Shown: positions 16,631 through 24,619 of the stretch, piece after piece
Layout: each line of letters begins with the position of its first letter
Numbering within the stretch: the stretch's first letter is position 1
Source of the DNA: an uncultured Acidobacteriia bacterium
Lineage (GTDB): Bacteria; Acidobacteriota; Terriglobia; Bryobacterales; Bryobacteraceae
Assembly (NCBI GenBank): GCA_903881085.1
Contig: CAIRSA010000575.1
Span: 1 to 52,776, forward strand
Length of the DNA: 52,776 bases
Direction: 5' to 3'
Notes under the pieces: generated by a model
The model's database searches: none
The model's input: the letters and a program-made list of their open reading frames with translations, nothing else
What the model was told of the DNA's origin: nothing
Made by a program: the position numbers and the translations under genes

Positions 16631-18583
16631 TCAGCGTAACGCCACCACCGGCCGCTCCGCCGCTGCCAGGGCCGTCACCGCATACGCCGTCGCGGTATAC
16701 GAAATCCACTGGTCGTGATCGTACGGAAACCCCGACTGAAAATACGGCTGCAACTTCATCGCCCGGCTGCGCACGTACCAGGAACCATCCTCCATCTGCG
16801 TCCGCAACAGGTAGCTGACCGCACTCCGATACGACGCATCGGAAGTCTGCAACTGTCCGCTCATCCGCAGCGCCCGCAGCACCAGGCCCGTCGCATACGC
16901 GTCGCTCTCCAGATGCTTGCGCTGCGCCCAGCCGCCATCGGCCCGCTGCTCTTTCATCAGATCGATGGCCGCCTGCCGAATCTTTGCCGGAACAGCTCCG
17001 CCCCAAGACAGACCCAATAGCCGATCGGCCTGCTCATAAACCTGCTGCGGCTTCGCCGCCTCCAGCCAAGCCCGCGCCTTCGCGATACGGCCTGCGAACT
17101 CCTCGCTCCGTGCAGGAATCGTGTAAAGCCGCATCACGCGGATGCAATTTGCAGCCACCGTAATATCCGACTCCTGCATCGGCGCCCGCGAAGTCGTGCG
17201 TGACTCGAACCAACTGCCATCGGCCTTCTGCCGCGCCGCAACCAACGCCGCCGCGCTGTCGCTTACCATCCCCGCCTTCAACTTTTCGTCGCCCAAGCCC
17301 AGAATGTTGTTCGCAACATTATCCAGCCCGCCACCGCCCGCTTGCATCAATAGCAGCCGCGCTGGATTTAAGGTTAGAGTGGAAATCGATTTGTACTGCT
17401 CCTCTTCCACCTTCGCATCTGTCGCGACGCCGCCCGCACGTGCCGCGCGCATCGCCATCGTCGCCATCGGCTGATGATGGCAGCCCACGCAGCCGCTATT
17501 CTTGAAGAAGGTTTGCGCACTCGATTCGATCAGCTTCACGCTTAACGCGGCCGCGGCCTTCGGATCATCCAGCGGTGCAGACTTTCGCTTCGGTGCAGGC
17601 TCTATAGCACTCGGCTTCGCGCCGGCCTTTTCCAACGCCGCAATCACCGCCGGATCATTGAACTTACGTGCCCAGTCCATCACCGTCTCGCCGTTTTCCG
17701 CTTTCGCATTCGCGTCGGAACCGCGCTCAATCAGCAGCTTCACCACGCGTGCGTCCTGATTATCGCTGGCCACCGCCATCATCAACGGAGTCATGCCGCG
17801 TACATCGCGCATCTTCACATCCGCCCCCGCGTCAAGCAGCACCTGAATTATTTCCGGTGTGCCGAACGGAGCGGCGTTCATCAGCGGCGTCAATTGCTTC
17901 AACGCAATATCGCCGTTGCGAACCTTGCCCGCGAATGAATTCTTCGAATTGACCTTTGCGCCTGCATCGAGCAGCCTGCGCACCAGTTTCACATCGTTGT
18001 AGCCCACTGCATTCTGCAGCGGAGTGGTGCCGGCCATATCCGCCACATCCGGCTTCGCGCCCGCGTCCAACAACAGGTTCACCATGCGCGGACCGCCGAA
18101 ACCCGCAGCGTTGATTAGCGGAGTTGTGCCCTGCTGCGGCTCTGCGGCATTCACGTCCGCACCCTTGGCGATCAGCATCTTTACTGACTCATAGGCCGAT
18201 GTGCACGATGTCGCCACCAACAGAGGCGTTCGCCCCAGTTTGGTCTTCGCATTCACATCCGCGCGGTGTTCCAGCAGCAACCGCACGCGATTCGGATCGC
18301 AAGCTGCCCAATGCAGCGGTGTGGCCTCATTACCATCTTTCGCGTTGACGTTCGCCCCTGCATCGAGCACAAGGCGGAAGCCTTCCAGATTTCCAATTGC
18401 CGCCGCATACTGTAGCGGAGTCGTGCCCTTGTCGTCAGCCAGCGCAAGGTTCGCCTTGTCTTTTGCGAAGGCGCGGATTGCCGCGCTATCGCCACTGCGT
18501 ATCGACTGAAGAAACTCTGCGGCAGTGGCCCCCAAGCCAGTCCCGCAAGCCAAAACAAAGGTCAAGAGTCGCCAGTAGCTCAT
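16631..18583 (-). CDS. secreted ankyrin-repeat protein with CxxCH motif and cyclase-fold repeats
   Basis: A 650-residue protein with a signal peptide (LLTFVLACGTGLGATAAE). About residues 25-325 are ankyrin repeats (GTTPLQYAAAIGN, EATPLHWAA, GRTPLLVA, GTTPLINAA, GMTPLMMAV, each followed by LLLDAGA-type helices). At about residue 365 lies CVGCHHQ, a heme c-type CxxCH motif. The last 250 residues carry repeats of the prenyltransferase/squalene cyclase type (QKADGSWFE, QRADGGWAQ, QMEDGSWYV). The combination suggests a periplasmic binding protein with one heme and an alpha/alpha barrel; no activity can be assigned. It is the third gene of a leftward operon, 27 bases after the GRDP-like gene. Confidence 0.82.
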   Translation of the reverse strand: MSYWRLLTFVLACGTGLGATAAEFLQSIRSGDSAAIRAFAKDKANLALADDKGTTPLQYAAAIGNLEGFRLVLDAGANVNAKDGNEATPLHWAACDPNRVRLLLEHRADVNAKTKLGRTPLLVATSCTSAYESVKMLIAKGADVNAAEPQQGTTPLINAAGFGGPRMVNLLLDAGAKPDVADMAGTTPLQNAVGYNDVKLVRRLLDAGAKVNSKNSFAGKVRNGDIALKQLTPLMNAAPFGTPEIIQVLLDAGADVKMRDVRGMTPLMMAVASDNQDARVVKLLIERGSDANAKAENGETVMDWARKFNDPAVIAALEKAGAKPSAIEPAPKRKSAPLDDPKAAAALSVKLIESSAQTFFKNSGCVGCHHQPMATMAMRAARAGGVATDAKVEEEQYKSISTLTLNPARLLLMQAGGGGLDNVANNILGLGDEKLKAGMVSDSAAALVAARQKADGSWFESRTTSRAPMQESDITVAANCIRVMRLYTIPARSEEFAGRIAKARAWLEAAKPQQVYEQADRLLGLSWGGAVPAKIRQAAIDLMKEQRADGGWAQRKHLESDAYATGLVLRALRMSGQLQTSDASYRSAVSYLLRTQMEDGSWYVRSRAMKLQPYFQSGFPYDHDQWISYTATAYAVTALAAAERPVVALR

Positions 18584-18610
18584 AGAATGTTAGCGTAGCA
18601 CTGAATCATT

Positions 18611-19261
18611 TCATGCATTGGGCCAGCGCTGCAAAAAAGCCTCGCCGAGGGTTTCTTCGTAAGGCTCGTCGAACAGTAATTCGTAGGCGATCCATGTTTC
18701 CAGGCGCAACTTCTCAAGTGTTTTCGCATCCACCGGATCATCGGGTGAAAGGAAGTCGTGGTGCAAAAACACACCCGCCACGTTCATGCAATCGATCGCG
18801 TATTTCGCCGTGTTGATAATGTGCTGATGCCAGTATTGATCGATCTCATCGGAAGGTGACGCCGATTTGCCCGGAAACAGCGCTTTCAGAAAATAGAAGC
18901 GCCGGTAGCGCCGCTCTGCAGCCCGCGCGCGAGGCTCGCTCCATCCGCAGAAATTGACCAACTGCATGGTGACCGGCTCCAGGTTGAGCGCCTCCACTTT
19001 GCTCCACAGCAAGTGATCCATTTGCGGCGGGGGCGTCAGTTCCATCGCTTCCACCATGCCTTGACGCATCATCTGACGCACCAGTACCTGGGCATTTCGC
19101 GTACGAAACGTCGCTCTCCAAGTATCTTCAGAGATGTTCAGCCCGTACTGCAGACTCTGCGCGCCAAGGTCCGCGTAAGCATCTGCGGACCGCAGCGCGG
19201 CCTCCTTCGAAGCCGCGTCACGCGAGCTCCGAAGGAATGACTGAATGTTCGCGTCGAGCAT
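18611..19261 (-). CDS. GRDP-like protein (glycine-rich domain-containing protein-like, PF07173 type)
   Basis: A 216-residue protein. The block DEIDQYWHQHIINTAKYAID followed by CMNVAGVFLHHD resembles the histidine-rich signature of the glycine-rich domain-containing-like family (PF07173), in which a W-H-x-H segment is followed by HHD. The histidines suggest a metal site but no enzyme activity is known to me for bacterial members. Its ATG shares one base with the stop codon of the 43-codon peptide gene upstream (TAATG), so the two are translated together. That arrangement makes it a candidate partner, carrier or modifying protein for the peptide. No signal peptide is seen. Confidence 0.6.
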   Translation of the reverse strand: MLDANIQSFLRSSRDAASKEAALRSADAYADLGAQSLQYGLNISEDTWRATFRTRNAQVLVRQMMRQGMVEAMELTPPPQMDHLLWSKVEALNLEPVTMQLVNFCGWSEPRARAAERRYRRFYFLKALFPGKSASPSDEIDQYWHQHIINTAKYAIDCMNVAGVFLHHDFLSPDDPVDAKTLEKLRLETWIAYELLFDEPYEETLGEAFLQRWPNA

Positions 19262-19392
19262 TAGACGCAGGGCGTGATGCCTGCGCGCAGGCCAGTGCGT
19301 ACATGGAATGCGGCAGCAATCACTTCCAGTTCCTGCTCTTCTATGGTTACTTCTTCATTCTGCGTCTGGTTCAAATTCTGTTGTTCGTTCAT
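19261..19392 (-). CDS. 43-residue RiPP-like precursor peptide
   Basis: A short gene with a clear ribosome binding site (AGAGGA, eight bases before ATG 19392-19390). The product starts MNEQQNLNQTQNEEVTIEEQ, an acidic, Q/N/E-rich, leader-like half, continues ELEVIAAA, and ends in a basic half, FHVRTGLRAGITPCV, with a penultimate cysteine. An acidic leader with an E-L-x-x-I-A-A motif followed by a short cationic core is the usual shape of ribosomally made peptide precursors. It overlaps the GRDP-like gene by one base. No radical SAM, YcaO, LanM or protease gene is adjacent, so either the GRDP-like protein is the partner or the maturation enzymes lie elsewhere. It could also be a small antitoxin-like or regulatory peptide. 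Confidence 0.6.
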   Translation of the reverse strand: MNEQQNLNQTQNEEVTIEEQELEVIAAAFHVRTGLRAGITPCV

Positions 19393-19474
19393 TGTCGTTA
19401 TCCTCTAATTGATGTTGGATACGGGTTGCAGTTTCGCTCCGTCCACATCAACACAGGCGCAGTGGTCCCGGATT

Positions 19475-19493
19475 TTTTGCACTCCTTGCAAAA
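19475..19493. promoter_or_regulatory. inverted repeat between divergent genes
   Basis: TTTTGCA-CTCCT-TGCAAAA is a perfect 7-base inverted repeat with a 5-base spacer, in the intergenic region between the leftward peptide operon and the rightward cytidylate-kinase-like gene. On the plus strand it is followed by TTATTTTT. It could be an operator or a weak hairpin; nothing in the sequence decides between these. Confidence 0.35.
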
Positions 19494-19522
19494 TTATTTT
19501 TCACACCGCCCGCTACGCTATC

Positions 19523-20476
19523 ATGAATCGAATGGCCCTGATCACCGTAAGCGGCCTCTGTGGCTGCCGGCACGAAGAGGTTGCGCGGCTCGTTGCTCAA
19601 CGACTGAAGTTTCAACTCATCACAGAAGCCCGGCTGCGTGCGATGATCGCGGATGAGTTCGGAGCCGAAACCGCAATCCCTGACAAGGCCTGCCTGCTCG
19701 TCATCAAATCGCTTCTTGCCCGCCTGGCCACGCAGCATTCGCTGGTGATCGTTGCGCCTCATGCCGAATCGCTCTTCAAGAACTTTCCCGGAGTGCTGCG
19801 CGTGGGCATCATCGCACCGGCCGCACAGCGCATCGGCTATCTGATGCTCGATCACCGTTTGGAACGCCCCGCTGCCAAACAGCTGTTGCAACAGCTGGAA
19901 TCGCAACTCACCGAAGACCGCAAACGCAAACTCGGCCGAGCCCTTGTGCCGCCGGAATCCTTCGACCTCCTAATCAATTCGCAACAGTTCGATTCTGATC
20001 CAGTCGCCGCCGTCGTTGTAGCCGCGGCCACGGAGCGCGGGCTTATCGAACACGGCCTGCTCTCCATCAACGCCGAATCGCAGATTCAGTTTCAAGTGCG
20101 TCTGGCGCTGGCCCGGCATGGCGTGCGGCCCCCGGCGGGCGTCGCCCTCAAGCAGGTGCAGTTCTCGCATCCAAGCGAAGAGATCTTCGCCAACCTGCTC
20201 GATTTCTATCGCATCGCCTGGGAGTACGAGCCGCGTAGCTTCCCCGTGCAGTGGGATGCCGATGGCAAGCCGCTCGTCTCGTTCACGCCTGATTTCTATC
20301 TGCCGGAACAGGACCTGTACATCGAACTCACAACCATGAAACAATCGCTTGTGACCCGCAAAAACCGTAAGGTGAAGTTGCTGCGCTCCATTTATCCGCA
20401 TTTAAATATTCAGGTGTTCTACCAGAAGGACATTCAGAATCTGGTCTTCAAATACGGGCTGGGCAGCGCATCATGA
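19523..20476 (+). CDS. cytidylate-kinase-like protein with a C-terminal PD-(D/E)xK-like segment
   Basis: A 317-residue protein (ATG 19523; ATG 19532 is an alternative, neither has a clear ribosome binding site). The N-terminal 180 residues follow the pattern of the cytidylate-kinase-like family: ALITVSGLCGCRHEEVARLV, then DKACLLVIKSLLARLA and a LVIVAPHAESL strand. The P-loop is degenerate, with no GK in GLCGCRHEE, so kinase activity is doubtful. The C-terminal 110 residues include FTPDFYLPEQDLYIELTTMK and a nearby RKNRK, which resembles a PD-(D/E)xK nuclease core. The stop codon overlaps the hpt start as ATGA, so the two are coupled. Function is unknown. Confidence 0.6.
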   Translation: MNRMALITVSGLCGCRHEEVARLVAQRLKFQLITEARLRAMIADEFGAETAIPDKACLLVIKSLLARLATQHSLVIVAPHAESLFKNFPGVLRVGIIAPAAQRIGYLMLDHRLERPAAKQLLQQLESQLTEDRKRKLGRALVPPESFDLLINSQQFDSDPVAAVVVAAATERGLIEHGLLSINAESQIQFQVRLALARHGVRPPAGVALKQVQFSHPSEEIFANLLDFYRIAWEYEPRSFPVQWDADGKPLVSFTPDFYLPEQDLYIELTTMKQSLVTRKNRKVKLLRSIYPHLNIQVFYQKDIQNLVFKYGLGSAS

Positions 20477-21009
20477 CAACTGTTCCTGAACTCGAACGCG
20501 TGCTGTTCACCAAGCAGCAGATCGCCGCGCGCATCAAAGAAGTTGCCGCTGAGATCTCCGATCGGTATGCCGGTAAGGACTTGAAGTTGGTCGGCGTGTT
20601 GAAGGGTTCCGTGTTCTTTCTCACCGCGTTGGCGCGCGAAATCACCATTCCCGTGAAGATCGATTTTCTTTCGCTTTCCAGCTTCACCAACATGGCCCGT
20701 TCACCCGGCTACGTTCGCATTGCGAAAGATCTCGACGAAGGCATCGAAGGCGAGGACGTGTTGATCGTCGAAGACATCGTCGATACCGGCCTCACCCTGC
20801 GATATCTGCTACAGACTCTCGCCGGACGCGGGCCCAATTCCATCGGCATCGTCACTCTGCTTGATCGCACCGAGCGCCGCCTCGCGCAGGTGCCTGTGGA
20901 GTACCGCTGCTTCGAAATTCCCGATCGCTTCGTGGTCGGTTTCGGTCTCGACTACAAACAGCACTACCGGAATCTCGAATACATCGCAGTAATGAAGCCG
21001 GAAAAGTAG
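20473..21009 (+). CDS. hpt: hypoxanthine phosphoribosyltransferase
   Basis: A 178-residue enzyme that joins hypoxanthine or guanine to PRPP to make IMP or GMP in purine salvage. The PRPP-binding signature is VLIVEDIVDTGLTL at about residues 96-109. Other family blocks are LVGVLKGSVFFLTAL and FVVGFGLDYKQHYRNLEYIAVM at the C-terminus, which contains the catalytic-loop-adjacent base-binding residues. The length is normal. It begins inside the stop codon of the preceding gene (ATGA). Confidence 0.96.
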   Translation: MTTVPELERVLFTKQQIAARIKEVAAEISDRYAGKDLKLVGVLKGSVFFLTALAREITIPVKIDFLSLSSFTNMARSPGYVRIAKDLDEGIEGEDVLIVEDIVDTGLTLRYLLQTLAGRGPNSIGIVTLLDRTERRLAQVPVEYRCFEIPDRFVVGFGLDYKQHYRNLEYIAVMKPEK

Positions 21010-21072
21010 GAGCTTGAGTGCGCAAAGGGCCAAGCGCCATGCGCGCAGGCTCCGTTTTGCGCGGTCCAAGAA

Positions 21073-21130
21073 TTGACATCATCCAATATGGTATGCTGTG
21101 GATGATGTCAAGCTTTTTTGATCATCCAAT
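21073..21130. promoter_or_regulatory. candidate PdxR operator: perfect 12-bp inverted repeat plus a third half site
   Basis: TTGACATCATCC (21073-21084) and GGATGATGTCAA (21100-21111) form a perfect inverted repeat with a 15-base spacer. The ten bases ATCATCCAAT at 21078-21087 recur as a direct repeat at 21121-21130. MocR/GntR regulators, including PdxR, bind paired half sites near their own promoters, so this is most likely an autoregulatory operator. The right arm overlaps the two ATG codons (21102, 21105) that best fit the start of pdxR, which would make the mRNA leader very short or absent. Confidence 0.6.
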
Positions 21131-22544
21131 CCTCGACACCCATTCGGGCCAGGCATTATACCGCCAGGTCTATGTCTGGATCAAAAGTGGGATCGAAAAA
21201 GGCATCCTGGTGGTCGGCGAGCGTATACCACCCACCCGGGAATTGGCTGGCCTGATTGGACTGAACCGGACGACGGTTTCTGCAGCCTACGAACTGCTCG
21301 AAAACGAAGGTCTCATCAAGAGTATGGTCGGGAAGGGAACTTACATTTCCGCCCGTCCGGCGCTCTCCAGTAAGTCGGCTTCGAGTTCTGCGCCGGAAGC
21401 GGAAATCAGTTTCCAAAGTTCTCGTCCCAGCAAAGAGTTGTTTCCGCTCGACGCGTTTCGCGCCACGTGCCAGGAAGTGTTGGCGTCGCCGGAAGCGATC
21501 GACATCTTACAACTTGGTTCCCCCAGTGGTTACCCGCCGTTACGCCGTTACTTACTGGAAGAATCTCAAAAAAACGGAAATGCCAAAGACGATGATGACA
21601 TCCTGATCACCAACGGTTGCCAGCAGGCACTCGATCTGATTCAGCGCGTGTTCATCGCCAACGATTCTGATTCGGTGATGATCGAAGACCCTGTTTATGC
21701 AGGTGTGCGCAATGTATTTCAGCGCGCGCGCGTGACCGGTGTGCCGGTCCATTATGACGGTATTGATCTCGATGCGTTGGAGCGCTTTCTGCCGCGCGAC
21801 CGGCCGAAGTTACTCGTCGTTACTCCGAATTTTCAGAATCCGACCGGAGCTACGATGCCGGTTCCGGCGCGCTTGGCTGTGCTTCGCCAGGCCAATGCGT
21901 TCGGCATGACGGTGGTGGAGAACAATATTTATGGGTCTTTGCGCTATGAGGGCGAGCATCTGCCGACCATCAAATCGTTGGATGATTCGGCCTCCACTCT
22001 CTTGCTCGGAAGCTTCTCGAAGATCGCTTTTCCAGGCTTGCGCGTCGGTTGGATCATCGGTCCGCGGCGCATGATTGCACGCCTTGCCGAGGCTAAACAG
22101 TGGTGCGATCTGCATACCGATCAACTGTCGCAAGCGGTGCTGTTGCGATTCGCCGAAAGCGGCCGGTTGAACGGGCATCATCAACAGGTTTTCGAAGCCG
22201 GATTGAAACGATTGCATGCGGTGATCGATGCGTGTGAACGGCACCTTCCCAAGGGAAGTACGTTCACGCAGCCACAGGGCGGCATGAATGTGTGGGTGCG
22301 GCTGCCGGACCCTTTGGATGCGAGTAAGTTGTTGCCGCAGGCGCTAAGCCGCGGAGTAAGTTATCTGCCAGGAAGCCATTTCGCCGTGACGCGACCGGCC
22401 GCGCAATGTCTGCGCTTGAGTTTCGCGGGCCTTGAGCCCGAACGGATCCACGCGGGCCTCGCCATTCTGGGCCGGGTATTCGCAGAAGGTTTGGAGCACG
22501 ACCGACAGCGGAGTAAATTCGACTCCGAGCCGGTGGTCGTCTAA
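21102..22544 (+). CDS. pdxR: PdxR, MocR-type GntR/aminotransferase regulator of vitamin B6 synthesis
   Basis: A fusion of an N-terminal GntR winged helix (about residues 15-85: LYRQVYVWIKSGIEKGIL, PPTRELAGLIGLNRTTVSAAYELLENEGL) with a class I aminotransferase-like domain that binds PLP. The PLP lysine is in LLLGSFSKIAFPGLRVGWI. Immediately upstream of pdxS-pdxT, it is best read as PdxR, which activates pdxST when PLP is low. The reading frame is open back to 21018, but those extra residues are not regulator-like; starts at 21093, 21102 or 21105 are all possible and 21102 was chosen. A perfect inverted repeat covers the start region. Confidence 0.85.
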   Translation: MMSSFFDHPILDTHSGQALYRQVYVWIKSGIEKGILVVGERIPPTRELAGLIGLNRTTVSAAYELLENEGLIKSMVGKGTYISARPALSSKSASSSAPEAEISFQSSRPSKELFPLDAFRATCQEVLASPEAIDILQLGSPSGYPPLRRYLLEESQKNGNAKDDDDILITNGCQQALDLIQRVFIANDSDSVMIEDPVYAGVRNVFQRARVTGVPVHYDGIDLDALERFLPRDRPKLLVVTPNFQNPTGATMPVPARLAVLRQANAFGMTVVENNIYGSLRYEGEHLPTIKSLDDSASTLLLGSFSKIAFPGLRVGWIIGPRRMIARLAEAKQWCDLHTDQLSQAVLLRFAESGRLNGHHQQVFEAGLKRLHAVIDACERHLPKGSTFTQPQGGMNVWVRLPDPLDASKLLPQALSRGVSYLPGSHFAVTRPAAQCLRLSFAGLEPERIHAGLAILGRVFAEGLEHDRQRSKFDSEPVVV

Positions 22545-22574
22545 GAGATTGAGTAACTAAGGAGACAGGACAAG

Positions 22575-23459
22575 ATGATTTTAACCGATGAATTTCGCTT
22601 GAAAATTGGTTTGGCTGAAATGTTGAAGGGTGGCGTTATCATGGACGTCACTAACGCCGAACAGGCACTGATCGCCGAAAAAGCCGGCGCTTGCGCAGTG
22701 ATGGCGCTGGAGCGCGTACCTTCCGATATTCGCCGCGATGGCGGCGTGGCGCGCATGGCGCCGATCTCGAAGATCAAAGAGATCATGGCCACGGTGAGCA
22801 TTCCAGTTATGGCCAAAGCTCGCATCGGCCACTTCACCGAAGCGCGGATTCTGGAAATCCTGGAAGTCGACTACATCGATGAGAGCGAAGTGCTGACTCC
22901 GGCTGACGAAGAACACCACATCGATAAAAAGGGCTTCAAAGTCCCGTTCGTATGCGGCGCGCGCAACCTTGGCGAAGCACTGCGGCGCATCTCCGAAGGC
23001 GCGGCGATGATCCGCACCAAGGGCGAAGCGGGTTCGGGCAACATCGTAGAAGCGGTTCGCCACATCCGCACCATCGTGAAAGAGATGAAGCAACTCACCG
23101 TGATGGGTGAAGAAGAGCTCGTCCACCAATCGAAGATTCTGATGGCTCCGCTGGAACTCGTTCAGTGGGTAGCGAAGAACGGCCGGCTGCCGGTACCGAA
23201 CTTCTCCGCGGGCGGCATTGCTACGCCGGCCGATGCGGCGCTGGTGATGCAGTTGGGCGCTGAGGCTGTGTTTGTTGGCTCGGGTATCTTCAAATCGAAT
23301 GATCCGGAGATGCGCGCCAAGGCGATTGTGAAGGCCGCCACTTACTTCAACGATCCGGCGAAGTTACTCGAAGCCAGCGACGAGTTGGGCATCGGCATGC
23401 CCGGTCTTGATATCTCCAAGCTCGCCGAATCAGATCTGATGCAGACCAGGGGCTGGTAA
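22575..23459 (+). CDS. pdxS: pyridoxal 5'-phosphate synthase subunit PdxS
   Basis: A 294-residue PdxS, the synthase that makes PLP from ribose 5-phosphate, glyceraldehyde 3-phosphate and ammonia. The conserved segments KGGVIMDVTNAEQALIAEKAGACAVMALERVPSDIR, RIGHFTEARILE and FSAGGIATPADAALVMQLGAEAVFVGSGIF are all present and the length is normal. The lysine of MAKARIGH and that of the DVTNAEQA loop region are the expected substrate-binding residues. An AAGGAGACAGG ribosome binding site precedes the ATG. It is followed without a gap by pdxT. Confidence 0.98.
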   Translation: MILTDEFRLKIGLAEMLKGGVIMDVTNAEQALIAEKAGACAVMALERVPSDIRRDGGVARMAPISKIKEIMATVSIPVMAKARIGHFTEARILEILEVDYIDESEVLTPADEEHHIDKKGFKVPFVCGARNLGEALRRISEGAAMIRTKGEAGSGNIVEAVRHIRTIVKEMKQLTVMGEEELVHQSKILMAPLELVQWVAKNGRLPVPNFSAGGIATPADAALVMQLGAEAVFVGSGIFKSNDPEMRAKAIVKAATYFNDPAKLLEASDELGIGMPGLDISKLAESDLMQTRGW

Positions 23460-24017
23460 ATGGCGCGCGTAGGAGTTCTTGCACTGCAAGGCGATTTCGA
23501 AGCACACTGCAAGGCGCTGGCTGCGGCCGGCGCCGAGGCGGTGGAAGTTCGCACGGCGGCCCAGTTGGCCTCCGTTGACGGCCTTGTGATTCCGGGCGGC
23601 GAAAGCACAACCATGCTCAAGCTGCTCCGTATTGAGAACCTGTTCGACGATTTGAAAGCATTCGGCGACAAGAAGCCGATCTTTGGCACGTGCGCCGGCG
23701 CGATTCTGCTGGCCCGCGATGTGATCAACCCGAGCCAGGAATCGCTCGGGCTGATGGACATCGGCGTACAGCGTAATGCCTATGGGCGGCAATTGGATTC
23801 GCGCGTAACATCGATTGCACTCGATGGCGAGGATCTGGAAGCCGTATTCATTCGTGCGCCGATCATTCGCCGCGTGGGGGAAGGCGTGCGCGTGCTGGCT
23901 GAGTACAACGGCGACCCGGTGCTGGCCGAGCAGGGCCGGCATCTGGTAGCTACGTTTCATCCGGAATTGACCAAGGACACCCGGGTGCAGAAGCTGTTCC
24001 TGGCGAAACTCAGTTAG
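23460..24017 (+). CDS. pdxT: pyridoxal 5'-phosphate synthase glutaminase subunit PdxT
   Basis: A 185-residue class I glutamine amidotransferase that supplies ammonia to PdxS. The nucleophile cysteine is in FGTCAGAILLA at about residue 79, PGGESTTM is the oxyanion region, and the catalytic His-Glu pair is in FHPEL near residue 171. The ATG follows the pdxS stop codon directly. Its 3' end overlaps the end of the convergent Uma2 gene by four bases. Confidence 0.97.
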   Translation: MARVGVLALQGDFEAHCKALAAAGAEAVEVRTAAQLASVDGLVIPGGESTTMLKLLRIENLFDDLKAFGDKKPIFGTCAGAILLARDVINPSQESLGLMDIGVQRNAYGRQLDSRVTSIALDGEDLEAVFIRAPIIRRVGEGVRVLAEYNGDPVLAEQGRHLVATFHPELTKDTRVQKLFLAKLS

Positions 24018-24592
24018 TCCGCGGCCAGGCCGGGGATGCCTTCGTACACATCGCCCAAAAGCACGTCGCAGCCGATCGATGCGATGGATACAACACTCTC
24101 CGCGCCGGAGTATTCACGGAACAGCCAACTGCCGGGCTGGCGGGAGAAGTGCTCCACATGAATCGAGCCGGTGTGCACCAGGATGTAGTCCTGCAGCGAT
24201 TCGATCTCGCGATAGAGTCCAAATTTCTTTCCGCGATCATAGTCCGCTGTCGAAGGCGACAACACTTCGATCACCGCGATGGGATTGATCAGAATGTCGT
24301 CGGAGGCTTGATGGGTCGTTGGCTGCCCGCAAACCACCGAGACATCCGGATAGACGTAGGAACCACTGCGGTTAGTCCGTACCCTTGCATCCGAGTTGTA
24401 GACAGAACAGTTTCGCCCACGCAGCTTCAAATCGAGCTCAGACCCCCATTTGAGAGCGAGCCTTGAATGCACGAGCGATCCGCCTGACAGTGCAAAGATG
24501 TCGCCGTCAACAAACTCACTCTTGTACTCGGCTGCACGTTCGATCTGCAGATATTCTTCTTCGTTGATGCGTGGTGTCGGTAGACTGGCCAT
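24014..24592 (-). CDS. Uma2 family endonuclease-fold protein, copy 1
   Basis: A 192-residue Uma2 (DUF820) protein with a PD-(D/E)xK nuclease fold. The motif residues are visible as YPDVSVVCG, then VIEVLSPST and DRGKKFGLYRE. Members of this family are abundant in cyanobacteria, Acidobacteria and Planctomycetes; their role is not established. The neighbouring leftward gene encodes a very similar protein of identical length, so the two arose by tandem duplication. About 33 of 192 residues differ between the copies by eye. The spacing between the genes is 27 bases. Confidence 0.88.
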   Translation of the reverse strand: MASLPTPRINEEEYLQIERAAEYKSEFVDGDIFALSGGSLVHSRLALKWGSELDLKLRGRNCSVYNSDARVRTNRSGSYVYPDVSVVCGQPTTHQASDDILINPIAVIEVLSPSTADYDRGKKFGLYREIESLQDYILVHTGSIHVEHFSRQPGSWLFREYSGAESVVSIASIGCDVLLGDVYEGIPGLAAD

Positions 24593-24619
24593 GGTTCTAT
24601 TATCAACCCTACGTCAAAG

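Noticed and set aside
21073..21097. TTGACA at the pdxR operator as a -35 box on the plus strand
   Set aside because: No acceptable -10 hexamer lies 16-18 bases downstream; the TTGACA is better explained as part of the inverted repeat.
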